Source of the DNA: Halicephalobus mephisto | Lineage: Eukaryota > Nematoda > Chromadorea > Rhabditida > Panagrolaimidae | Assembly (NCBI GenBank): GCA_009193035.1 | Contig: SWDT01000024.1 | Span: forward strand, 434,001-498,000 | DNA: 64,000 nt | Reading direction: 5' to 3' | Part shown: positions 13,901 through 22,800 of the stretch, one piece after another | Position numbering within the stretch: the first letter of the stretch is position 1 | Layout: every line of letters starts with the position of its first letter | Made by a program: the position numbers and the translations under genes | The notes under the pieces: generated by a model | What the model was told of the DNA's origin: nothing | Databases searched by the model: none | Seen by the model: only the letters and a program-made list of their open reading frames with translations

Positions 13901-15867
13901 AAAATGAAGCCTGACTTTCTTCATCTCAATATAAGCATCAATGTCGATATCGAAGAAGATTAAGTACTGTGCTTTCTTCCTGTCAAATCCTCCAACGATG
14001 CCTGGCAACCAAGTGACACTTATCTTGAAGTCGGCTTCTTCGTCTCTCGTTCTCGGGGTAAACACGGCCATGATTCTTGTTCCCTTAGGGAAAACGTAAT
14101 CTGTCCAAGCCTTGGCAAAGGCCAATTGATGAGCATCAGCTTGGATCTCAGAAGTCTTAAATCCAGATTTGTCTTTCAAAGAAACTACGTATTTTTCCGT
14201 TCGTATCTGAAAAATTAATTTCATCAGTTAATAGAAAGTTCTAGAAATTCGCCTCGAGGCAATTTCGTGAAAATATTTATTTTTGATTTTTTAGTATATC
14301 CTTGATTACGAAGTAATCCAAAACAAAACTTCAGGCTATTTTAGGTCCTAGAAAGTTCTAACAATTCACTTTGGGATAATTTCTTCAAAAAGTTCATATA
14401 TGATTTTTATAATACAATTGATTACGAAATAATCCCTATGAAAACGAAATTTTAGGCTACCTTAGGTCCTGGAAATCCACCTCAGAACAGTTTCGTAAAA
14501 ACACTTATTTCTGATTTTTTAATGATTTTAAGTAAATCCAAAACTTACATCCTTGATAGTTCCCAAATGGATACTGGTATTTCCGTTGTAGATAACTCTG
14601 ACGTAGACGTCCATGTCGATTTCTATGTTAGTTATTTTTTCATATAACATTTCTCCAGAAGCGACTTCCCAGGAAGTATTCCGAAGCTCCCCAATGTAAG
14701 AAGTCAAAGAATCCGCAGCTGCTTTTGTTTTTTCAGCGACCTAGAACATTATTAATAATGAAAAAAGTGAAATTAAATTTTAAAAAATAAAAATAAATAA
14801 AAAAAATAAAAATGAATGAAATTAAAAGGATAAAAATAAATAAAACTTTAAAAAATGAATGAAATTGAATAAAGTTAAAAATGAATGAATAAAGTTAAAA
14901 ATGAATGAAATTGAATTTAAAAAAGTAAAATTTTCTATAAACAGACCTTGTTAGAGGTGATGATGACTTTCTCCACTATGATGTCGTCTCCAGAAGCCAG
15001 ACCCTGTTCTTCTATTCTTTTGTTGGCTTCAACTAGCTTGTCCGTCGTGTCTTGCTTCTCCAAATCCAGGGCATTCAAATAAGCACTCAAATCAGAGAGA
15101 ATTTTGGAATTTTCATCTTCATCTCCGAGTTCTGTTTCGATTTCGATTACTTTGTCTACAAGTTTGGAAAAATCGTAACAAAAAGTAGGCTTCGGAATCA
15201 ACTCCAAAAATAAACTGTCAAATTTTTGTTTTTCTTGTTCCGTCATCGTTTTCCAAGAATTAAAAAAAGCCGAAATACAGGAAAGCACGAGACACAACTG
15301 AGACGGCAGCATTCCGAATCCTTGAATACTGCAAATCAGCGGCACTGTAGCGTCTTTTTGTTGATGAATGAATTCAGAAACCCGTAACAACATCCATGCA
15401 CTGATTTCGTCGAATCTAAGAAGATTGTGAAGGTTGAAATCTTGAAAGCACTTAAAACCATCTGGAATTTTACTTTTCATATATTAATTCTTGCAAAAGT
15501 GATAATTTCTACCTGATTTTATTCTATTTGCAAACAATTGCAGAGCGATTCGTTCATCCAATTGAGTATTGTTATGTTTTTCCAAAATTTCGCTGATGGA
15601 CAATCCTTTAGAGTACTCGATGAAGAAAACATTTTTCCAATGAACTGGTAAATTCGACATTGTCGTCTAGAATTACTCTGTAATATTACTTTTTTAATTT
15701 CGATATAAAACTCCCACCTGAAACGTCGTTCTGAAGCAGTTATCGACCCTGGATACTTCGTAAAACAACTTATCCACTCTCCGGATAAACGCTCCCGAAT
15801 CCTCTATTCCTAGGGACTTGAAGAACTCCAGAAACTCCAAGAATCCCGAGGTTCTAGGTTGGAGCAT
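10945..15867 (-). CDS. met-2: Histone H3K9 methyltransferase, SETDB1/MET-2 type
   Basis: A chromatin-silencing enzyme that methylates histone H3 lysine 9 using S-adenosylmethionine. Eight exons: 15867-15718, 15666-15513, 15461-14947, 14740-14549, 14206-13013, 12916-12431, 12066-11838 and 11249-10945, with consistent phases, giving about 1074 aa. A coiled-coil-like N-terminal half (exon 3) is followed by a Tudor-like region (exons 4-5, about 290-480) and a methyl-CpG-binding-like domain ending ...GVRFYDIADIADYL (about 650-735). A Cys-rich pre-SET (CCSCTDDCSD...CKC) and the SET core follow (SGWGVRTL, YAGEI, GRFFNNSCSPN, ELTWDYNY), then post-SET CYCGASNCRGYL. As in SETDB1 the SET domain is interrupted, but the insertion here is short. 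The start is the first ATG after a strong TTTTTTTTCAG acceptor at 15898; an upstream ATG at 15981 in the same frame is less likely. It follows the 87-aa gene at operon-like spacing. It is somewhat shorter than C. elegans MET-2 as I remember it. Confidence 0.9.
12208..12280 (-). tRNA. tRNA-Trp (anticodon CCA)
   Basis: A 73-nt cloverleaf in the sixth intron of met-2, same strand. The acceptor stem pairs GACTTCG with CGGGGTC, with two G-U pairs. The D-arm is TAGCTCAATTGGTAGAGC. The anticodon arm TCTGA-CTCCAGA-TCAGA has CCA in the loop. The T-arm contains GTTCAAGT. No intron is seen. The 3' side runs into ATTCTTTTT, a polymerase III terminator. The A-box and B-box positions are intact, so it is probably expressed. 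Confidence 0.95.
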
Positions 15868-15897
15868 CTTATGGAAGCAAAATTGAAACAGAAGAAG

Positions 15898-15908
15898 CTG
15901 AAAAAAAA
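15898..15908 (-). promoter_or_regulatory. Candidate trans-splice acceptor for met-2
   Basis: On the minus strand a TCTTTTTTTTCAG acceptor ends at 15898, 30 nt before the chosen met-2 ATG and about 110 bp after a poly(A) signal (AATAAA, 16018-16013) of the gene upstream. That arrangement is typical of SL2 trans-splicing at an internal operon gene. The SL type is an inference. Confidence 0.5.
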
Positions 15909-16049
15909 GAAGAAACTGATTCAGAATCTGCAAGTAAGGGTCTCTTTGTCGCGGGGAAATTTGGCAAAACGGGCACCACACAAGACAGATCTGCCCAAAA
16001 ATTCCACAATTCTTTATTGAAAATACATTTCATATATCAAATTACAACT

Positions 16050-16313
16050 TTATACAATTTTAACATCGTTTTGCTGTTTTTTCCACTTTCTGTAGTAATT
16101 TCTAAGACAGTAAAAACTTTCACACCATGGACATTTTCGAGAATTCATTTCATCCATCTCCATTTTCAATTCTTCAATTTTACCGCCTTCTATCATCCTC
16201 ATCATGTACTCTTCGTTTTCTCTACTTATAAGAAAACATGAAAAAATGAACATCAACCAAGTAATATAGCCCAAAATAACGAGATCAATGGTCCCGAGAA
16301 GGATCAACAACAT
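16050..16313 (-). CDS. Small single-pass membrane protein (87 aa)
   Basis: An uncharacterised protein. It opens with a long hydrophobic stretch (residues 1 to about 32, rich in Leu/Ile with an internal ITWLMFIFSC) that is either a signal anchor or a transmembrane helix. A polar Glu/Met-rich segment follows, then a C-terminal CPWCESFYC cluster and basic residues. A TTTTTTCAG acceptor lies about 20 nt before the ATG, as expected for a trans-spliced single-exon gene. An AATAAA on the minus strand (16018-16013) is 32 nt after the stop. It sits just upstream of met-2 and may be the first gene of that operon. The function is unknown to me. Confidence 0.6.
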   Translation of the reverse strand: MLLILLGTIDLVILGYITWLMFIFSCFLISRENEEYMMRMIEGGKIEELKMEMDEMNSRKCPWCESFYCLRNYYRKWKKQQNDVKIV

Positions 16314-16710
16314 GATCGCCAGTTGAACATCTGAAAAAATTCGCCGGATTTAATAAATCCAACGTATAAAATTCCGATAAGTTTGTATGTTTAATGCAGG
16401 AGATTCCAAGATGAATCAAGAACAATCATCTTTGGAAATCTCACCCAAGCCTCTGGTACACCCTGGTACCCCGTCCATCCTGACCTCCCTAAAGACCAAC
16501 CCCTGATTCAACTTAGAACCTTCTCTACCAACTTTTAATTTTTGTCAAATTTCCCCTTTTGTCCAGACATAAGCTTTACCCATTCTCGAGACTTGTAATT
16601 ATATTGGATACAGAGGAGCTGTTAAAATCAGAATTCAGAGACTACCCAGTAAAGAACAAGAGTTCTATAGAACCGGTGCCAGACAATTGACAAATCAACA
16701 TTGATATCAG
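16314..16710. other. Intergenic region between the E2 gene and the 87-aa gene
   Basis: About 400 bp, less AT-rich than most intergenic DNA here. It holds the 3' UTR of the E2 gene and probably promoter sequence for the 87-aa/met-2 unit. No further gene is seen. Confidence 0.5.
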
Positions 16711-17362
16711 TTAAACTTTCTCGGAATACTTCTTGGTGTGTTCCTCAGCGTTTTTGAAGAACTTCTTCCTGTCTTGCTGGTATTCTTCGGCAAGATCAGC
16801 CCTCAACGGGTGCTCGAGATCAGGTTCCATGATTAGTGAAAGCAAACTCTGGAGAACTGAAAAGGAAGGTTAGTGGAATTTATGCAAATTTCCAAACTTA
16901 CTCTGTTCAGCCTTGGTGGCAGGCTTCCAATGATCGGGGGAGATGATGCCGAGACAGACGTTTCCCTTCTCATCCACGTTCGGGTGATAGATTTTCGTCA
17001 AGAAGATGAGTTTCGGGGGCTTGAAGGGGTACTCTGCAGGAAAATCGATCGCAATCTTGAAGCCTCCCTTGTGGTACGGTTCCTTGTTCTGGAAAGTGTG
17101 ATTTACAAAATAATCAACTATCCACGATTGGTAATCGATAACTGGGTGTGGCACTGTAATTACTGGAAAATTACAAAACAAACACTTACCGGCATCAGGA
17201 GGATTTCCCAGTGCAAGATATTCTTCTCGTCAATAAGGGTGGGCTTGAACAGACTGTCCTTAGCCCCCATGATATCTTTCAATTCCTACAAATACAAAGT
17301 TGATATATGAAACTCTAAACTTACGAAATAGCACTCACCATTTGCAGTCTGCGAGAACCCAT
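16711..17362 (-). CDS. ubc-18: E2 ubiquitin-conjugating enzyme, UBE2L3/UBC-18 type
   Basis: Carries activated ubiquitin as a thioester and passes it to HECT or RING-between-RING E3 ligases; cytosolic and nuclear. Four exons: 17362-17339, 17285-17190, 17088-16902 and 16856-16711, giving 150 aa against 154 in human UBE2L3. The UBC fold is complete: an N-terminal SRRLQMELKDI helix, [27 protein letters not shown] with the active-site Cys at residue 85, WKPATKAEQ, and [12 protein letters not shown]. That last motif contains the His typical of UBE2L3, which explains its lack of activity with simple RING E3s. The sequence [10 protein letters not shown] replaces NPPYDKGAF of the human protein. The ubc-18 symbol rests on this family match and is not proven by synteny. 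Confidence 0.92.
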
Positions 17363-17811
17363 TATTGATCCGCGGAAGAACACAAACAAGTAACAGTCCC
17401 CAAAAGTAACACTAAACTGAAATAAATTTACCGCTCAAAGAAGGATATAAAACCGCGTATGAGAAATTACAAGACCCAAAAGCAAACTGAAGTGGAGTTG
17501 CCCAAGACGACCGAATTACGAAGAAAGCTCGAGAAATGTTTTCCCTACTCGTTCTCTTTCATTCATGAGACATGTTTGGCTTTAAAAAACAAAATTAACA
17601 AGGATTTCAAAATCAATAATGGAACGGTAAAGAGATAACGAAGAGGTAGAGAGGAGCAAAATGGAAACATTCGAGACGCAAAAAAACGAGCAAAATGGAA
17701 AGCACCAGGGCGAGTGGAAGAGACCAAACGACAGACACCGGATGATAACTTTTTGTTTGTTGTTCGTATATTTTGTAATTTTAATTTTGGGAATTTAAAA
17801 AACCAACCGAT
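17363..17811. other. Intergenic region upstream of the E2 gene
   Basis: About 450 bp containing the likely promoter of the E2 gene and the 3' UTR of the 168-aa gene. No other gene is seen. Confidence 0.5.
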
Positions 17812-18776
17812 TACTGTATTTGAACGGAAAATAGATTTTACGTGACAGAAGAAATCGGACTCTGGATTCCAAACGGCAATTGTGGCTGAGATGATCGAAA
17901 CAACGATACTTATCTCGGCGAAAATCTAAAACATATTATTCAGCTTTTAAACTTTTTTAAAAATGAGAATCCGGGGATATCAACAAGATAGAATCGAAAT
18001 CATCCACATAATGACTCAGCGAAAACAACTAACAATTTTAAACACCAAGATTGTCATTAGTTATGTGGTTTTGGATAGTGTCCGGGGTTGTTTCAGATTT
18101 ATTTATTTCAGTCACTATCCATGCAATTTCTATTAACAGAAATTGGATATTGTCCGTAAGAAGAGTAATTCAAGTCAGTCACTATCCTAACAATGTCAAC
18201 TGTAAGAATAGTGACTAAAAGAATAACTACTGTTTTGTCCAAATAAGCAATCTCGAATAGTGTTCGAAAATTATTCGTTTTAGTCACTATCCAAACAGTA
18301 TCTTTCCTGTTGTTCATGTCATTTTCCAAAATGGTCACTCACAGTGGTCACGACAAACGGAGTTATCAACTTGTAATTCTGCCTCCAAATCCCGATGTTG
18401 ACGAAAAATCCCCATGGAAGGTAACATACGGTAGCTCCTTGAAGCACACCAACTTTGAAAACTGTAAAAACAACTTCGTTGAAGATCGTCAGAAGAAGTA
18501 TAAATCCGCCAATGAATTTCGAAACTTTCTAAAATGACTCTGGATGTAGATTTACTTGATTTAACTTACTTCAATATGGACAAAATTAAAACAAATTCCG
18601 TAGTCAAAGTGATTGGGGTCGAACCGGCCATCAAGATTGTAGCCTAGCCGCAGGAAATTCGGAGAAATATACTTTTTGGGTTCTCTTCGCTTTGTTGCCC
18701 AGTTTCTCCATTTCTCAGAACAACCACAGGACTGACAGAAACATTTGAAGGATTCAAGAAATCCATAGCACATCAT
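17812..18776 (-). CDS. Small multi-pass membrane protein (168 aa), uncharacterised
   Basis: Three exons, 18776-18570, 18528-18343 and 17925-17812, all GT-AG in phase 0; the first intron is only 41 nt. An in-frame TGA sits directly before the start codon region, fixing the ATG as the first possible. The N-terminal part is Cys-rich (CYGFLESFKCFCQSCGCSEKW) and basic. It is followed by about three to four hydrophobic stretches: FIGGFILLLTIFNEVVFTVF, then VCYLPWGFFVNIGIW, FVVTTIFAEISIVV and SIISATIAVW. No family is recognised. The long second intron is filled with the GTCACTATC repeat. The gene starts 193 bp after the UQCRB-like gene on the same strand, so co-transcription with it is possible. Confidence 0.65.
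18066..18300. repeat. GTCACTATCC repeat array in an intron
   Basis: At least five direct and inverted copies of GGATAGTGTCCG / AGTCACTATCC lie within about 235 bp (near 18074, 18110, 18150, 18176, 18206, 18257 and 18282). They belong to the same family as the copies in the nhr introns at 8.6-9.4 kb. Confidence 0.6.
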
Positions 18777-18968
18777 CGATCAATAAGAAGCAAATCACGA
18801 ATCGACGTCAACTCCCGTAATAGAAAAGATAAGAAAAAGAGGCTTACTAGGAGCTCCATAAGGAGTACCTTTATTCCAATGCTTTCCTACAACTTAATTC
18901 CAAGAAAAAGTTAATGCCGAGCAGCACAGGGGCTGAATCGAGCAATCACATTCTACACAAATAAAGAT

Positions 18969-19479
18969 CTAATGACCATCACTAGCTTCCTTGCGGAGGA
19001 GATAGCCGGGGATCAATCCAGAAGAACGAGCACGTTCTTTCTTCTCGGCTTCAATCTCATCCAAGTACGGCTTCAAGTAGAAGGTTTCGTTTTCCCACTT
19101 GGTCCACTGATCTTTAGGCAAAGTCTCGTTGTGCATCGCCAGGGTGTGAGCACGAGAGAGACGCATCTTACGCTGATCGAAGAGCCATGGCTCCTTCAAG
19201 TTCAATCTACGCAAAGCTTCGGTGACTTCAGGAGCGGGCTCAAAGTACTGATCGTGCCACAACAAGCCTGAAAACGGGGATTTCATGTGAAATTAACAAA
19301 AGCGAAAACCAACCGTATTCACGGCCTCCCCAGAAGTAATTCCAAGAAACGTAACGGAACCACTTGAAGAAAGCAGCTGAAAATAGGAAACTAGTCACAT
19401 AAAACGATGTAAACATGGACTCACAGTTGTAGGCAAATTGGACGTTTTTGGCGGCGGTTGGCAGCGATCTCCAAGCCAT
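18969..19479 (-). CDS. Cytochrome bc1 complex subunit 7 (UQCRB/QCR7)
   Basis: A nuclear-encoded, matrix-side subunit of respiratory complex III. Three exons: 19479-19425, 19376-19314 and 19267-18969 (phases 1 and 1), 138 aa. The core matches the UQCRB family: EALRRLNLKEPWLFDQRKMRLSRA, then LPKDQWTKWENETFYLKPYLDEIEAEKKER. Compared with mammalian UQCRB (about 111 aa) it is longer at both ends. The N-terminus MAWRSLPTAAKN has no acidic residue and is followed by an aromatic WFRYVSWNYFWGG segment. The first intron is 48 nt and, if retained, would keep the frame open. It shares a 326-bp divergent promoter region with tpp-2. Confidence 0.88.
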
Positions 19480-19805
19480 GATCTGAAAGAGAATGATTTA
19501 GTTGACGAAATACAGTGAAAATCGATATAACAAAAGCGGAATACACACGAGATAAATGTGATTTGTTGGATTTATAATCAAAGTCAGGAAACGAAAGTTG
19601 ATGAAAACTAAAAATTTTCGTGTCGGGAATCGAGCGACTTGGATTTTCTTCATCACAATCGTTTTATCACTCTTTTTGAATTTCGGTTTTTATTTACGTA
19701 TTTTCCAATCACTAACAGCAATTACTCATGCCTAATTGTTATTTTCAGGACTAAGATCCCATAAAAAACAGCCTTCTTGGAAAAATAAGGTGATTTTTTT
19801 GTTGG
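19480..19805. promoter_or_regulatory. Shared divergent promoter region of UQCRB and tpp-2
   Basis: 326 bp separate the two start codons, so both promoters must lie here or overlap. No clear TATA box is seen. One copy of the TTTTCGTGTCGGGA dispersed motif occurs at about 19615. Confidence 0.5.
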
Positions 19806-22800
19806 ATGCTCTTTCGTTTTTCGCCATTTCGGTTTGGTCGAATTTTGCCTATTTGTGCTCGTCGTATTCACTTTGATTCTAGTGCTCATCTACCTCTCAT
19901 CGCAAACACGAAGAAATTTAGTGAGATTTTTATATCAATTTTTTATTTTCTAGATTTTTATATGGGTTATATGAATTACCATAATACCACCCTTTTTAGG
20001 TACTTTGAAAATCGTTGATCCACCGACTAACATGACTGACGATAACTCAACACCTTTGGAAAATGAGAAACTGTTTTTTCCGTTGAAGGATTATCTTCCG
20101 AAAGACGAAACTCAACAGGCAAGTTTAAATTTATTTTTTTTATTTTTGTTTTTATTTCAGTCTCAATTTCTTAAAAAATACCCCCAATTCGATGGAAGAA
20201 ATGTCCTCATTGCCATTCTCGACACTGGTGTGGATCCTGGGCTTCCTGGCTTACAGACGACGACCACAGGACTTCCGAAAATCAAAGACTGCATGGATTT
20301 GACCGGATCTGGTGATGTTGATACTTCTACGGTGAAAACCGCATCCCCAGAAGGCATCGTCGTCGGATTGACTGGCAGAAAACTCAAAATCCCAGATCAC
20401 TGGAAGAATCCCAGTGGAAAGTGGCATTTGGGAATGAAGCCTCTTTACGAACTCTACCCCAAGAAAGTCAGAAACGAAATTAACGTAGGTTTTTTTAAAT
20501 TATTTTAATACAAGTCAATCAATCTGTTTTCAATAAGATATTCTGGTAATAATCATGGTTTCCTTGATATCTATTAGTAATTTCATATATGAAAACCAAC
20601 TCTAGAGGATGGATATAACTTTTGCATTTCGTATATCCTAGTCCAAGAGTATCCGAAGCTATTTAAACAAAAAATTAACTACGGAATTGTAGAAGATTAC
20701 GAAATAATCCCCCTGGAAAATTGAAAATTTGGATAATTTTTGTTTCTAAGAACTTTGAAAATTCTTTTCAAATATTTTTCGGAAATATTTTAAAATTTTT
20801 ATGAGTATGGTTTTTGTAGAAAGAAAAACAAGAAGGAGGTTACGACCAATCTCATAAAATGGCAATTGCTGATATCATGAGACAGATCGAGAAACACGAA
20901 GCTGAAGTCGGAGGAACATCTGATAAACTCAGTGACAAGGAAGAACGGGAAAACCTCAATTACCAGTTGGAATACCTCAAGAAAGCAGAGAAACTCGGGA
21001 TAGAATCCCCTGTTGCGGATTGTGTTGTCTGGCATGATGGAGAAAAATGGAGAGCTTGTCTAGATACATCCTTCAGAGGCAGATTGAACTTGGCCAAAGT
21101 CATGACTAATTTTAAAGACGAACATGAATATGCCAGACTCACTGACAGAGATTTTGTGAATTACTGTGTAACTATTCACAACAATGGAAATTTGCTGGAG
21201 ATTTGCATTGCCCCTGGTTCTCATGGCTCCCATGTTGCTCATATTGCTGCTGCTCATTACCCGGACGAACCGGAGAAGAATGGTCTGGCTCCAGGTGCTC
21301 AAATCGTTTCGATGTGTATTGGAGACTTGAGATTATCCAACATGGAAACAGGACAAGCTTTAACAAGAGCTGTAAGTTGGGTTTTAGTTAAATTATGAAT
21401 TTTAAAGCGGTCTTTGGCAAGTTGTTTAGATATTGTTATTTTCGGAATATTTGTTAATACTTTTGTATAGAGTCATTAACGTACAAGAGTGGACTGCGGG
21501 TTATGTACTCTAGATGATGTTGATTCAGAAGTTTCTATATCCATCTAGACAGAATATAGTTCTAAAAGTTAATTACAAAATGACACAAAGGCGAAATTTA
21601 AAGTTTTGGTTGCTAAAACTTCTAGAAGTTTGTATTAATTTTGTAAAAAAGTGTATTTTTATTTTTACAATATATGACTGATTACGAAATAACTGCTATG
21701 TAAAACGAAAGTCACTCCGTAGACTACTGTAGTTCCTAAAACTTTAGAAATCCGTTTGGCACGGTTTTATAAAAAAAATAATTTTGTTTTTTAATAGTAG
21801 GATAATTTTCAGTTTCATAAATGTGTCGAACTCGGTGTTGATGTGGTTAATTACTCTTTTGGAGAATCTGCAGCTTTTCCGGAATCAGGAGAAATTAATA
21901 GTGCTTTAAGAACAATGGTAGAGAAATATGGAATTATTTTTGTTTCTTCTGCTGGAAATTCTGGTCCTGCACTTTCGACAGCAGGTTCTCCGGGAGCTAC
22001 TCATTCGTCTGTTATCGGTGTTGGAGCTTATTTGACTCAACCTATGATGAAGGCAATGTATTCGGCAAGAGAACAGATTCCACCAACGATGTATCAATGG
22101 TCGAGTAGAGGTCCTGCTTTTAATGGAGCTCTTGGAGTATCTATTTCAGCTCCGGGTGCAGCAATTACAGGTGTTCCAACTCATTCATTGAAAGCGAATG
22201 AACTTATGAATGGAACTTCTATGTCGTCTCCGAATGCTACTGGAACAATTGCATGTTTGTTGAGTGCTATGAAAGCTGAGAATATTCAAATTTCTCCTGT
22301 TCGTGTTAAATTAGCTTTGGAAAATTCAGCCAAAGTTCCAGAAGATGGATATCATTCGAGTTTTTCTTTAGGTCATGGATTAGTTCAAGTTGAATCTGCT
22401 TATGATTTAAGTAAGAAAGTTCAATCCACAATTCCACCAGAACTTAGTGCAATTAAAGTGGTTGTTGTTGATGGAAAAAACGGTAATTCAAAAGGAATAT
22501 ATTTAAGAGAACCATGGGAAACTCGAAATACTCGAGATTTTTTAATTGGAGTTGCTGCTCAATTTAAGTTTTTATCTGATCATGATGCTAAATTGAAATT
22601 TGAAAGAAAAATTATTTTGAAGATATCTGAAGAAGGAGAAAAATTTGTTCAATATCCGGAATTTTTCAAATTAGCTCCAGGAGCGAATACTTTTTCAATA
22701 AGAATTGATCCGAGTAAATTGCAAGAAGGAATTGTTAATTATGCAGAAATCATGGGACTTGATGTTGAAAATCCTTCACTTGGTCCGATATTCAGAATTC

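Noticed and set aside
17090..17181. Extra coding sequence ([16 protein letters not shown]) between E2 exons 2 and 3
   Set aside because: It is open in frame, but UBE2L3-family proteins pass directly from the LIVP-like strand to NPPY; an AG acceptor immediately before AACAAGGAACCG fits, so this is intron.
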